Shown: piece after piece, positions 12,100-21,675 of the stretch
Layout of the letters: every line of letters begins with the position of its first letter
Position numbering within the stretch: the first letter of the stretch is position 1
Assembly: GCA_017163975.1 (NCBI GenBank)
Contig: JAFFSR010000315.1
Coordinates: 1,387,001 to 1,451,000 of the forward strand
Direction of reading: 5' to 3'
Length of the DNA stretch: 64,000 bases
From: Anastatus disparis
Lineage: Eukaryota > Arthropoda > Insecta > Hymenoptera > Eupelmidae
Translations under genes and position numbers: made by a program
The notes under the pieces: model-generated
What the model was told of the DNA's origin: nothing
Database searches by the model: none
What the model saw: only the letters and a program-made list of their open reading frames with translations

Positions 12100-13982
12100 A
12101 ATTTTTTTAACGTAGAGCAAACCTAAGTTCTTTTGAACTTACTTGTAAATTAATTATTTTATTCGATTTAACTAAAAACTTTTGTAATATAGTAAGAACC
12201 CCTACTTTGCTTTTGTAGTAAACCTCTCAGAGGAGAGCATTTATTATGGTCTTCTGAATTCTAATAAAAGTGTATTGCGAAAAAGTGAATTATTTACAAA
12301 AATTACTTGTAAAAAGTGAAAAGTGTTTATAAAGTATGTCCTGTGTGAAATTAATCTGTAGTTTCATTTTATTATTTAATTTTTAACTATTCCAGCTCCG
12401 TGAAAATAAGATTTTTTTATAAAGTGGTTTTTTTATGTCATATATGCTTTTTTGTTGATATTTCTCGATTCTGATTAATGTTAGCTATTCTGCCTTTTCA
12501 CCTCAATTTCATATCTCAACAACTAAAAGAGCTAGACACTTGAAAATGAGTGTGCAACTTTGTTGTGATGATAGAACTGAGAATATAAAATTTTAATCCT
12601 ATAAGATTATTCTTTCATCATCCAATAATAAAAAGTTGATGTAAAAATGAGACATCAGCATGGAACCTAAAATTTCTTAAACTTCATTTTTAACTTGATT
12701 TTATTATTGAATTTTGAATATGAAACTATTTTAGGTTTATAGTAATAAGATTAAATTTGTTTCATAAAGTGGAAGTGATACTTATGCTTTTTGTTGTTAT
12801 TACTCAAATTTAATAAATCTTAATTATCAATGTTTTAGCTCATTGTTGATGTGAAAAGTGAAATATGTTTGTGTTAAATTAAAATTTCTTACACTTTACT
12901 TTTATCTTGATTTTATAATTAAATTTAAATATGAAATTATTTTAGGTTTTTGGTAATAAAATTAAATTTGTTTTATAAAGTGGAAGTGATATTTATGCTT
13001 TTTAGTTGATATTACAAATTTGATAGATCTTAGGTATTGATGTTTAGCTCATTTTCATATCTCAGCAATTAAAAGAGATAACACTTGAAAATTGGTGTGT
13101 AGCTTTGTTGTGATGATGAAAATAAGAATATAAAATTTCAAGTGTGTAAGATTATTCTTTGTTTATCCAATGTAAAAAAGTTGATATGAAAAGTGAAACT
13201 TGTTCGTGTGCACATAAAATTTCATTTCTAGCATAAGTTAATCAATTTTATGAATTGGTAATAAAATTAATTAGTAATAAATTTAATTTCATTTATAACT
13301 GAAAAGTTGAATAAATGTTAAATTAAAAAGATTTGTGAATAAAACCATAAATGAGTTCATATTTTTATGTTTTGTCTAAAACTTGAAATATTTTCAAATT
13401 TAGTTGAAAATAAATTGAATTGCGATCAATGTAGTTTCGTTCTTTGAAATAATTTTAAAGTGCTTTGGACTACAATTTTTTTAAATAAGATTTTTTTTCT
13501 AAATAATATATTTAATTTAAAATATTGTTTTAATATGGTAAGAGCCTCTCCTTGGCTCGTTACCTGTGAGATTCTCCCGTTTATGATAAGTTATTGCAGT
13601 AATTCTTCATCATAAACTTACAATCATTTTTTAAGCGTACACAAAATGTATTAAATCTTTATTTATCATACAATAATTTTTATTACATGGACATTCATCT
13701 TCTTCTTGTGATACTATCAAAGAATTGAATGATGTAAAACTGCAGTTATCAAAACCTTTTCGTCTTCAAGTCAGAATCTTTGTAAGATATATTAACTTTT
13801 ACATGTAATGTTATCATTTATGATGCATGTTTGGAAATATTTTTCGTCAAGTGTATATTTTTATTGAGTTTAATTTTCAAAGAGAATAATGAACGTCCTA
13901 ATTATCACACTCAAATATAAGATAAAGTCAATCACTTTACGATACCTCTCCAATCAAGGATCAATTTGAATTTCCTAAAAAT
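12100..13982. repeat. Non-coding stretch with degenerate tandem repeats of about 210-350 bp
   Basis: The words TTTTATAAAGTGGAAGTGATA..TTATGCTTTTTGTTGATATT recur near 12415, 12765 and 12973. TCATATCTCARCAAYTAAAAGAG and GCTTTGTTGTGATGATG recur near 12510 and 13060. These show an imperfect direct repeat across about 12290-13250. No ORF is recognised. It forms the left, non-coding flank of the virus-like element. Confidence 0.6.
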
Positions 13983-15113
13983 TCACTCAATATAACCAGC
14001 TTCTCGTAGCTCGTTAATTATGAAGCTCATCTCTTTGTAAGTATATAGATCTGTATTAGTTGAAGATATAATAATACGAAGACGATTAACTTAAACATTA
14101 GGATCATTCCATTCTCCAAATCCATAATCTTCAAACATGTATTTACTAATATATTTAGTGGAAGATGCATTACTATTAGAATAATCTGATGAAGTATCAC
14201 TTTTGATATCCATGGAATTCATTACTGCTTTTTTGGATCTGGATACTGGTAAAGTTTTATAAGGTTTTCTTTTACGGCTTCCAAAAATTTTTTTATTCTC
14301 TTCAATATTTTCTAACTCATGATGAGAGCTGAAGTTATCACCTTCACTCATTTCTTCAAATGCATCATTATACTTCTCTGTAGAGAATGATTCATCACTA
14401 TTAGAATAACCTGATAATGTATCACTATCAACATCGTTAGAACTCATTTTTGCTTTTTTGCGTCTTGATATTGGTAAAATCTTACTATAAGATTTTCTTT
14501 TACAGCTTTCGAATGTGTTACATTCTCCACTCTTTTGATAGTTTATCATTTCATTATTAGAGCTGGAATAATCATCTTCAAATAATTTTGATTCAGAATA
14601 CTTTCTGCCATCAATGAAATCAGCATTTTCAACATTATCACTCTTCACGAGTTTATTATTTGTATGACTCATCTTGAAAACATTAGGTTGATATTTTTTC
14701 TTTAAAATCATACTCCTTGTTTGATTCTTTTTCTCGGTTAGTGTTAAAGTATGATTATGCAGTGTACAACTTACAAGTTTCATATCCTTGGTTATTTCAC
14801 GACTTGAACATTGTTTTAAATGGTAAAGTTGACATTTCCAGTATATATTACAACTACTCATAGCTTTCTCTTTATAAAAAGGAATATCATTCAAAAGAAG
14901 TATATCTTTTCCTCAAGGACTTTTCATAAGTTGCAAAGATGTATTAAGCGAAGACTCATCAGTATAATTCAAAGTAACATCAATCTCCGAATCATTCATG
15001 AATGATGTTTTTTTTTCTTTATCTAACACTTGACCAATATTGGAATTTAATTGATTTGGAAGTTTAGATTTAATCGCCTCCCTTAATCTCTCAATTTCAA
15101 GGAAGTTTGACAT
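13983..15113 (-). pseudogene. FLYWCH zinc-finger protein with a DUF8207-like C-terminal module
   Basis: Starting at ATG 15113, about 375 codons can be read to the stop at 13983, broken by an in-frame TGA (14913-14915) and TAA (14091-14093). After the first stop the text fits a FLYWCH finger: GKDILLLND..FYKEK, YWKC, C and HNH, with the Cys2His2 ligands visible. A low-complexity acidic/serine linker follows, holding two copies of a segment of about 80 residues that starts SRRKKAKM or SRSKKAVM (basic, nuclear-signal-like). The last 50 codons (WNDPN..VNRLR..INELREAGYI) match the C-termini of the two DUF8207-like genes at 15628 and 19163. FLYWCH domains bind DNA or protein. Function here is unknown. 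It looks like module shuffling within one element. Confidence 0.7.
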
Positions 15114-15315
15114 GTTGTTTGTTTATGCTTACGATGCATACTGTTCCTGAAATATAAATATCATCTGTATTTATGGTAAAATAACGAGTTGAGTAAGACT
15201 TTAATAAGATGGTTTATAAGATAACAAGATGATTTTTAGATAGCATGATTTAAAAATGTTATTAGATATAAATTTAGCAACTTCAATCAAAGAATTTTAA
15301 ATTTTAAATATTACA

Positions 15316-15455
15316 TCAAAATTCGACAAGATTCGACGAAAATTCGACAAGATTCGACAAAATTCGACAAGATTCGGCAAGATTCGACAAAAATTTGACA
15401 AAAATTCGATGAGAATTCGATGAACATTCGACGAAATTGGATAAAATTTGATAAA
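15316..15455. repeat. Short direct repeats of AATTCGACAAG
   Basis: About ten imperfect 11-14-base iterations (AATTCGACAAG, AATTCGATGAG) in the spacer between the FLYWCH gene and the first DUF8207-like gene. The iteron-like arrangement could bind a protein or be simple slippage; there is no evidence for either beyond the pattern. Confidence 0.75.
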
Positions 15456-15627
15456 GCTAATGTAAAATCCATATTGTGAAATATATCACCATATGTAATG
15501 CAGTTTTATTCATATAGATCTATTCCAATATATGCAAGAATAGTGATGTTCTTAGTGATATTCCAAGTGATAAGGAGGAATTTTTATACACCTTTATTCG
15601 CAATATCACGAGGAGTTGGTTTACATC

Positions 15628-16516
15628 TCAGTATATATAACCAGCTTCTCGTAGCTCTTTAACGATAGAATGAATTTTGTTAATATGACTAGAATTACCA
15701 GCTTCTCTCTCAGCAACGTGTAAACGAAGCCGATCAACAAGCTTATTTGGATTATCCCAGTAAATATCAAATTTCGCATTTCCCTGTGAAACTTCGTATC
15801 GAGGCACCGATCCTCCTTCTTTGTCAGAAAATAGAGGAGCGATAATTTCTGTATATTTTTTACTTATATGTGATCGAATGGTTCCATCATTTCTATATTG
15901 TTTCTTGTGAGCATTCGTAGCTTCGAGAATATAACGATAATTCTTCATATCGCTTGAAGTTACTCGAGTTCGATCAGGATGTTTTGTAATTAGAAGTTCC
16001 ATTAATCCCTGAGTTTTCGGATATCTTACATCTTTCACTTTGATAAATTGACTTTTAAAGTATATGAATGAATCACCGATTATATAATCTATACCTTCCT
16101 TACGTACACCATAAATCTTATCAATATTGGATTGATCATCATTGAGCATAAATATATATTTGTCGAAATCATCAAATTCCTCTCCACTATCTGCTGTTTA
16201 AAACTCAGAATCTGTAACATGTCGAATAGTATTGTTTATTGATAAATCATCATCATCATCATCAGAGCTCATTCAGATTATCGTCTATGACTTCTTTGAC
16301 CATTTCCGATGATTTTTGTTTTTCGTGACTTATCTTTTTCTTTTTAGAAACTTCAAGGAGTTCATGAAGAGGATCAACAATGGGTTTGAATGTTTCACTA
16401 ATTGCTTTTTGAAAATTTTCTTTTTCGAACTTTAATGCATCATATTTTCGCTTGACGGCTTTACGAACTATAATAAGTTGTCGTAATATATTTTTCTCTC
16501 GCTCAAAATCCACCAT
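15628..16516 (-). pseudogene. DUF8207-like protein, copy A
   Basis: The start ATG at 16516 aligns with copy B's start. The N-terminus (MVDFEREKNILRQL..AVKRKYDALKF) is a basic coiled coil of about 30 residues, followed by a lysine-rich segment. The conserved domain runs over about 170 residues: YGVRKEGIDYIIGD, TQGLMELL, ILEATNAH, RSHISKKY, IIAPLF, WDNPNKLVDRLRL and LREAGYIY at the end. From memory this matches the insect family catalogued as DUF8207; function unknown. It is broken by a frameshift in a GAT run (about 16255-16272) and an in-frame TAA (16198-16200). It has the same TATA promoter as copy B. The ORF between the lesions is otherwise open, so decay is recent. Confidence 0.7.
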
Positions 16517-16567
16517 ATTGCTTCTTCAATATTCAGTTGTGGAATGATTACTGAACAGTAAAACAGC

Positions 16568-16582
16568 TATATTTATAGCAAA
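16568..16582 (-). promoter_or_regulatory. TATA-type promoter of DUF8207-like copy A
   Basis: The 15 bases TATATTTATAGCAAA (plus strand) are identical to those at 20065-20079, and lie 52 bases upstream of ATG 16516 against 54 bases for copy B. On the minus strand this is TTTGCTATAAATATA, a good TATA box. It may also serve the divergent plus-strand ORF at 16607. Confidence 0.65.
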
Positions 16583-16606
16583 CGCCTTATTAAGAACACC
16601 TTCCCA

Positions 16607-16798
16607 ATGTCTGCCTACGTAATTTATGCGGTTTATCTAATACCTAATACTGCTATTGAGATAAGGAGGGTGAGTCAAGAAGAGGGGATCGTGGCTCAAG
16701 TAGAAGAGAGACCACTACTTATAGAAGGTAACAAGCCCGAAGAAGTCATTTCTTCAAGAGCCACCAAGCAAGAGGCAGAGAACTCAGTAAAAATTTGA
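16607..16798 (+). CDS. Hypothetical 63-residue ORF
   Basis: ATG-initiated and divergent from the DUF8207-like copy A, about 25 bases from the shared TATA element. The N-terminus is hydrophobic (about residues 3-15, ending IPNTAIEI). The rest is charged and rich in Glu and Lys. No family is recognised. It could be an upstream ORF of the OB-fold-like gene that begins at 16918, since only a probable intron separates them. Weakly supported. Confidence 0.35.
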   Translation: MSAYVIYAVYLIPNTAIEIRRVSQEEGIVAQVEERPLLIEGNKPEEVISSRATKQEAENSVKI

Positions 16799-16847
16799 AC
16801 ATTTAAAACAGGACTTTGAAATTTGATCAAGAAAAAAAAAATTTAAG

Positions 16848-16917
16848 GTAAGTTAAAATTTTTATACTTAAAAAAAATTTCATACTCTAAAGGACTTAGA
16901 AAATTTATTCATTTTAG
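16848..16917 (+). other. Probable 70-bp 5' UTR intron
   Basis: A consensus donor AG|GTAAGT at 16846-16853 and a T-rich acceptor ending TTTTAG at 16917 bracket 70 AT-rich bases. The base after the acceptor is the A of the downstream ATG at 16918. The size is at the short end for insects. Inference from splice consensus only. Confidence 0.5.
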
Positions 16918-17223
16918 ATGGATCTTGCTCAATTGAATGAGATTGCTCGTGGAGGCTTTTTACCCACTTAGAAGGTAGCTGAGTTGGAGAAAAATCAAGA
17001 TTACATGGTGACTGAACTAAAATCAGTTGAAACACGGTATGGTGACCGTTTTGTTGCGGATTCAGATGGTAAATTCCGCATTTTTCTGCCGACTCGAGTT
17101 TCCTTGGCCTTAGAGAAGGATGAGAACTTCTATTATAAGTTATTGGATACCATTCAACACTACAAGTTGTTTGTAAAGTATTTAGGCGAGACCAAGAGTG
17201 ATCTCGAGTTCTCCTTTGCTTAG
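16918..17223 (+). pseudogene. Small OB-fold-like (putative ssDNA-binding) protein of the virus-like element
   Basis: Starting at ATG 16918 and interrupted by an in-frame TAG (16969-16971), about 100 residues are readable. Features are MDLAQLNEIARGG at the start, then YMVTELKSVETRYGDRFV, FRIFLPTRVS and FVKYLGETKSDLEF. The pattern of Y..L..V.T.YG, then FLP.R, then a closing L.F resembles small single-strand-binding proteins I associate with insect Polinton-type elements. That assignment is from memory and uncertain. Another plus frame stays open from 17220 to 17501 and might be a frameshifted extension, but it overlaps the IAP gene. Confidence 0.45.
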
Positions 17224-17393
17224 GCGCATGGAAGTTAACGGAGAGGTATACGAGTCACGGGTGCACCTCCTACTTCAAATTTACTCAGAGTAAGGGGTTC
17301 ACAAGTGGCGATTCTTGGTTGTACCTCACAGATCGAAGCGAAGGTTGGGGCTCCCATCACTTCCTAAACAAAAAATGTTTTTGTTCGAAGCGC

Positions 17394-17792
17394 TTAAGAT
17401 ATAAATACCCTTGCTTTAAAGTTAATGTTTCTCCTTCAGATTACGCATTTTTCAACTTTACTTGCGCACTGGTGACAACAGCAACAATGTCTGCACGGTA
17501 AAAATGCTATCTCTATTCCTTTATCGAAACAAAGTTTACATTTATTTTGTAAAGAATTATCTGTAAGAATTATATTTCGAAGGAAACGGCAGCGACTATT
17601 CCATTTCTTATGTTCTAATAATGGATCCTCACCAATTTCCCACCTACAGATCTCTGTAGAGCATTCAAAACAACGGACTTTGTCAATTTCACCTGTATGA
17701 TAAAATCCTGCGGTGGCCAGATCTTTGGGTTTTGAAAAAGTCAAAGGCCAGTTTTTAAAACTGTCAAGACGACTTTGCTCCATATGATACAT
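17394..17792 (-). pseudogene. iap: Inhibitor-of-apoptosis protein, BIR-RING
   Basis: Reading from 17792, residues 7-70 form one BIR domain: RLDSFKNWPL, AGFYHTGE, then the zinc ligands CFEC..H..C (DKVRCFECSTEICRWE, EHKKWNSRC). Residues 83-118 form the start of a C-terminal RING: CKLC, FLPCRHC and HQCA, then KCVI. The next codon is TGA (17436-17438), exactly where the last RING cysteine is expected, and the frame then stays open to a TAA at 17394. So one substitution ends the RING early. At about 130 codons it is short for an IAP and has a single BIR, as in some viral IAPs. It starts six bases after the integrase stop. Viral IAPs block host caspases; here the ligase end is damaged. Confidence 0.88.
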
Positions 17793-17798
17793 GAGTAC

Positions 17799-18719
17799 TT
17801 ATTGGACTGATGTTTTGTCGATCCAACTATTATGGGTACTATCAAAGCCGAGCAATTTTACGTATACTTGATTCCCACGTCTCTTTAGAAATTTTTCTAC
17901 AAGATAAACGTCTGGATATTTGACTTTCTGAAGTTCTTCTTCGTAGAAGCCACCAGCGATTGATTGATCTTGATAGTCTTTAGGACGGTACGTTGTCGGC
18001 TGCGTTGCTTTAACTTGTTCAATCGTGAATATTTCAGCAGACCAATTAGGTGTGTATTCTTTTTCAAATACTTGTTTCAACTTGCTTACTCGTACTTTAT
18101 CACCAACTTTGAATTTCGCTTTTTTTCTCACAACTTTTTGAGCAAATCGTGCGCGAAACTGAGATGCGTTTGCAACTGCAATATCTTTTGGTTTAGCACC
18201 AATCGTTCGATGTTTTGTATTGTTGTAAGATTTTATCAGATCAGGTAAAATATCAATCCATTTATAGCTACCACGTAAGCTGAACTTCATCCACATTTTG
18301 TGTTTAAGAGTACGATTGAAGCGTTCGTAAATGGCTGCTTTGAGATTACTATACGTTGAGTATAAGTTAATCTTGTATTGTTGCATAAGATTTTTAAAAT
18401 TAGTATTATAAAACTCTCTGCCTTTATCTGTTTGTAAATTTTTTGGAACTCGTCCTTGACGTTATATAGATTTCATCGCAGCAGAGACTTCTGCTCCGGT
18501 TTTTTGTTTCACAGGAACGGCCCATGCGTATTCGGAAAAAATATTTATAACTGTAAGCATGTATTTGTAGCCTTCATTATCTCGAGAATAAGGTTGCATC
18601 TCTACAAGATCAGCTTGCCAAGTTTCATCTAAACCTCGCACATCAAATGTTCGACGGGGATAGCGACGTCTGGCTGGTTTATGAAACTCTTCTACAACTC
18701 TTTGGTGTTCCATGGTCAC
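17799..18719 (-). pseudogene. Retroviral-type integrase of a Polinton-like element, with chromodomain
   Basis: About 306 codons from 18719, with one in-frame TAA (18462-18464). The rve fold is clear: WQADLVEM (first Asp), QTDKGREF (second Asp, readable after the stop) and ERFNRTLK (Glu), so the DDE triad is present. DLIKSYNNTKHRTIGAKP is the typical post-catalytic segment. KFKVGDKVRV is an SH3-like segment and the last 45 residues (YPDVYLVEKFLKRR..VKLLGFDSTHNSWI) look like a chromodomain. This integrase type is the hallmark of Polintons and adintoviruses; it inserts the linear viral DNA. The N-terminal zinc-finger part appears missing or lies upstream of the first ATG. The 3' end lies next to the IAP start. 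Confidence 0.9.
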
Positions 18720-18738
18720 GGAGTTAATGATTGCTTGA

Positions 18739-19131
18739 TTACAGAAAATTGGCTTTTATACTATTTGATTCAATTTTAACATCTTGCATCCAATTGTTAA
18801 TTAACTCGTATAGATTTTCAATGTTTACATTAATTTTTTTTATTTTCTCATCATACTCATCCTTTAACTTTTGCAGTTCTAATTCTGATGTGCTAAGATC
18901 ATCTCTTAATCTAGCAGTGACAATGTATATACTCTGGACTTTAGATGTAATCAAACCTTGCAGTGTATTAAAATTAACGGCATCATTCGATTGCTGAGGA
19001 GTGGCAACATTGCATAACCTCTTATTTTCTACATCGAAATGTCCATCTTTTGTCAATTTATAGCCGATTCCGGGAAGTCCTCGATTACCCTCACTTCGTT
19101 TAAGGTTACGTCTGAATACATCGACGCTAAT
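18739..19131 (-). pseudogene. Fibre-like protein with coiled-coil stalk
   Basis: The open frame ends at 18739, 19 bases before the integrase ATG. It reads GLPGIGYKLTKDGHFDVENKRL..NVATP..SNDAVNF then a predicted coiled coil with leucine heptads (about the last 75 residues). The N-K-R-L-x-N-V-x-x-P-x-x-x-x-D-A-V text resembles trimer-forming segments of tail-fibre-like proteins, so I infer a virion fibre or spike component. No in-frame ATG is obvious at the 5' side; the listed start is approximate and the gene may be truncated. Unproven, but conserved spacing with the integrase suggests a real gene. Confidence 0.45.
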
Positions 19132-19162
19132 TTTGATAATGTAACAAGTTTTAACTTGCAGC

Positions 19163-20011
19163 TTAATATATATAGCCAGCTTCTCGTAACTTTTCGATGA
19201 TGGAATGAATCTCGTTAGTATGACTAGGATTACCAGCTGCTTTTACAGCAACCAATAAACGCAATCGATCAACTAGCTTGTTTGGATCATCCCAGTAGAC
19301 ATAATCAAACTTGGTATTTTTTCTTGCAATTTTATATCTAGGTAGCGAACCTCCTTTTTTACCGAATAGAGGAGCAATAATGCTGGCGAACTTTTTACTA
19401 ATATGCGAACGAATTCCTTCATCGTTTCTGAAACGATTTTCATGAACATTTGTCAGTTCCAGGATCTTTTGATAGTTATCTAAATCATTTTGAGTTACTA
19501 ATTTTTGAGATGGATGCTTCTCAACTAGCAATTCGTACAATCCTCGAGTTTTTGAAAACTTTTCAGTTCCTAATTGCACGTAAGTTTTTTCAATATGTAT
19601 TGGTGTATTACCGAGAAAAAGTTTATCACCCTCCCTACGTACACAATAAACTTTATCCAATTCTCTATATTGCAAATCTTCTGTAAAATCTTCGCTAGCA
19701 GATTCAAACGAGGTCTTAAGAGAATGCGAGGAATCATTTTGTATAGTTTGCTCCAATTCTTTATCGGATTCAAATTTTTTAACTTCAGGTAGAATAATTT
19801 CTTCTTCTTCTTCAGGAATGAGTCTTCTTCTTTTCCTCTTGCTTTCAAAAGATATCTCTCTAAGTGGGTCAATGATGGGTTTAAGAGTTTGTGGAACAAC
19901 TCTTTCCGTAATTTCTTTTCCATATTTTAACATGTCATATTTGCGTTTTACAGCATTTCGCGCTTGAATAAGTTGCTGGAGTAAGGCTTTCTTTTCTTTA
20001 AGGTCTGCCAT
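19163..20011 (-). CDS. DUF8207-like protein, copy B (intact)
   Basis: An uninterrupted 282-codon frame. I choose ATG 20011 (MADLKEKKALLQQL) rather than the upstream in-frame ATG at 20083, because it aligns with copy A's start and lies 54 bases from an identical TATA element. Residues 5-35 are a basic coiled coil, then a lysine/arginine patch (KRKRRR, nuclear-signal-like), then an acidic spacer. The C-terminal 165 residues are the conserved domain: VYCVRREGDKLFLGN, TRGLYELL, KILELTNVH, RSHISKKF, IIAPLFGKKGGS, VYWDDPNKLVDRLRLL and LREAGYIY. Common in insect genomes beside Polinton-like genes. I infer a virus-element protein; its biochemical role is unknown. Confidence 0.75.
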   Translation of the reverse strand: MADLKEKKALLQQLIQARNAVKRKYDMLKYGKEITERVVPQTLKPIIDPLREISFESKRKRRRLIPEEEEEIILPEVKKFESDKELEQTIQNDSSHSLKTSFESASEDFTEDLQYRELDKVYCVRREGDKLFLGNTPIHIEKTYVQLGTEKFSKTRGLYELLVEKHPSQKLVTQNDLDNYQKILELTNVHENRFRNDEGIRSHISKKFASIIAPLFGKKGGSLPRYKIARKNTKFDYVYWDDPNKLVDRLRLLVAVKAAGNPSHTNEIHSIIEKLREAGYIY

Positions 20012-20052
20012 GTCATTTCTTTGAGTTTCAAAGATAGATTGATGAATCTCTG

Positions 20053-20769
20053 CTAAGTATGAGTTATATTTATAGCAAAACAATCAAAACCCTTTCGATA
20101 TCTACCAGTATTTAGTGGACTATCTTTGTCAATCATTATAAATCCATATTTATCATCTATCCAACATTCAGAACACAATTCTTTAAAACGTAAAAAAGTC
20201 ATGTCAGAGATAACATGATCTTCGTACAAATGTCTCAGATTAACATCATCTTGACGAAAGATAACTAAGAGATTAACATTATCTCTTATGAGATGTTTTG
20301 GGATTCAAGCATAAGACTGGCAGAGGTGGAAACAATCAACGTTCTTGTGTCCACCCATACAGAAGTATGCCCTGATGTGTTCTTGTTTTTTACAAGCTGC
20401 ATCGTCGAAAATCATTATAGAATTTAGAAGAGCGTTATCCGGAGATATTACTGATTCGTGTTCGCTAAATGGAAAGTATTGCATACCTTCCAGTGGCTCT
20501 AAGAGCTCTTTCAAAAACTTATATTTTGCTTGATTGAGAGATTTCGAATATACGTAGACATTCTCAAATCTTAGACCATTAGGATGTGTTATCAGTGCTA
20601 GAAGGCTATTAGTTTTACCACAATTGGATGGTCCGCAAAATACACCTCTTATACTATCTGGAAGTAAATTTCCATGTTTCTTTGATTTATTTTCTTGCTC
20701 CGAAATAGCATCAAAATTTGCTATCGGAAGTTTTACAGACTGCTCTTTGAAATTCATCTCGACAGACAC
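20053..20769 (-). pseudogene. Packaging ATPase (A32/FtsK-HerA type)
   Basis: From ATG 20769, about 238 codons with one in-frame TGA (20305-20307). Walker A is GVFCGPSNCGKT (about residue 44-55) and Walker B is SIMIFDDA (about residue 118-125), with the sensor-like HLCQSYA just before the stop. After the stop the same frame runs on for about 80 residues, including LIRDNVNLLVIFRQDD, to TAG at 20053. The A32-like ATPase pumps DNA into the capsid of Polinton-type viruses and is one of their core morphogenesis genes. The end overlaps the promoter of the DUF8207-like copy B. The TGA probably replaces an Arg (CGA) codon. Confidence 0.9.
20065..20079 (-). promoter_or_regulatory. TATA-type promoter of DUF8207-like copy B
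   Basis: TATATTTATAGCAAA on the plus strand (minus: TTTGCTATAAATATA), identical to the copy at 16568-16582 and lying at almost the same distance from its ATG. The flanking bases differ, which suggests the core was selected or was copied with the gene. Confidence 0.65.
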
Positions 20770-20849
20770 AAACTGCGACTGTTCGATTAATTATAAATAC
20801 GCTGTTTATATACCCAATGGGTTGGTTATCCTTTGAACTTCAAAGTGTT
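20770..20849. promoter_or_regulatory. Divergent promoter between ATPase and PLA2 genes
   Basis: This 80-base spacer separates the minus-strand ATPase start (20769) from the plus-strand PLA2 start (20850). It has ATTATAAATA at about 20790, a TATA box about 58 bases before ATG 20850. It marks the switch between the two transcription blocks. Confidence 0.55.
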
Positions 20850-21675
20850 ATGATCATATATCGACGACGACGACGCGGTCGTGGTTTGCTTAATAAAATC
20901 ATTAATAATCTTCCACTGGAACTTCATCTACCGGGATATCAATATTGTGGACCAGGGACGAAATTAGCCAAACGTTTAGCTAAAAGTGATCCAGGAATCA
21001 ATCCACTCGACAAAGCCTGCAAGGAGCACGATATAGCTTATTTACAGAATCGTGAAAATATTGAGGTTAGAAATAGTGCTGATAAGGTTTTAGGAGAAAA
21101 AGCTTGGGAAAGAGTTTCATCGAAAGACGTTAGTATTGGTGAGAAAGCAGCTGCATTTGCTATTGCAAACGCTATGAAAGTAAAATCTAAATTTGGAATG
21201 GGAGCAAAAAAGAAGAAGACTCCTTCTGTTACTCTTAATAAAATAATTACAGCCGCTTCTAAATCTATGAAACCTAGTAAGTGTGCTCGCAAAGCTATCT
21301 TCTCTGCTTTAGAGGTTGCTCGAAGTACTGTGAGAAAAGCAGGCAGTAAACATAAAGTCAGAGTACCTCGCAGATTATCAATTCCAACTAAAGTGAGAGG
21401 ATTCTTACCATTCCTCATACCTATTTTTGCAGGTTCAGGTGCAATTGGTAGCAGGTGGTGCGGCTGGTATAACTAAAGCGGTTAATGATTCAAAAGCTGC
21501 TCAAAAACAATTAGAAGAAAAACAAAGACATAATCAAAAGATGGAAGAAATAGCTTTGGGTAAAGGTCTTTATTTAAAACCTTACAAGACAGGACTTGGT
21601 CTTTATATGAAGTCTGGTTTAAAAAAAAAAGATCCTCAAAGTAAAGTTACCGCAAAGAGCTTTGACAGATTATGA
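20850..21675 (+). pseudogene. Minor capsid-type protein with phospholipase A2 domain
   Basis: ATG 20850 (MIIYRRRRRGRG) is preferred over the in-frame ATG at 20817 because of the basic leader and TATA distance. Residues 20-70 form a parvovirus-VP1-like PLA2 fold: LPGYQYCGPGT is the calcium loop (YxGxG) and LDKACKEHDIAY holds the catalytic His-Asp. The middle is Lys/Arg-rich; then a hydrophobic segment (FLPFLIPIFAG) and a coiled, basic tail (KQLEEKQRH..YLKPYKTGLGLYMK) follow. A one-base frameshift at about 21440-21455 splits body and tail. Such PLA2 domains help virions cross endosomal membranes, and occur in adintovirus/Polinton capsid proteins. The tail overlaps the protease start by 14 bases. 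Confidence 0.85.

Noticed and set aside
18387..18719. Two separate integrase genes
   Set aside because: Both pieces are in the same frame, separated only by one TAA, with the second catalytic Asp in the gap; one disrupted gene.
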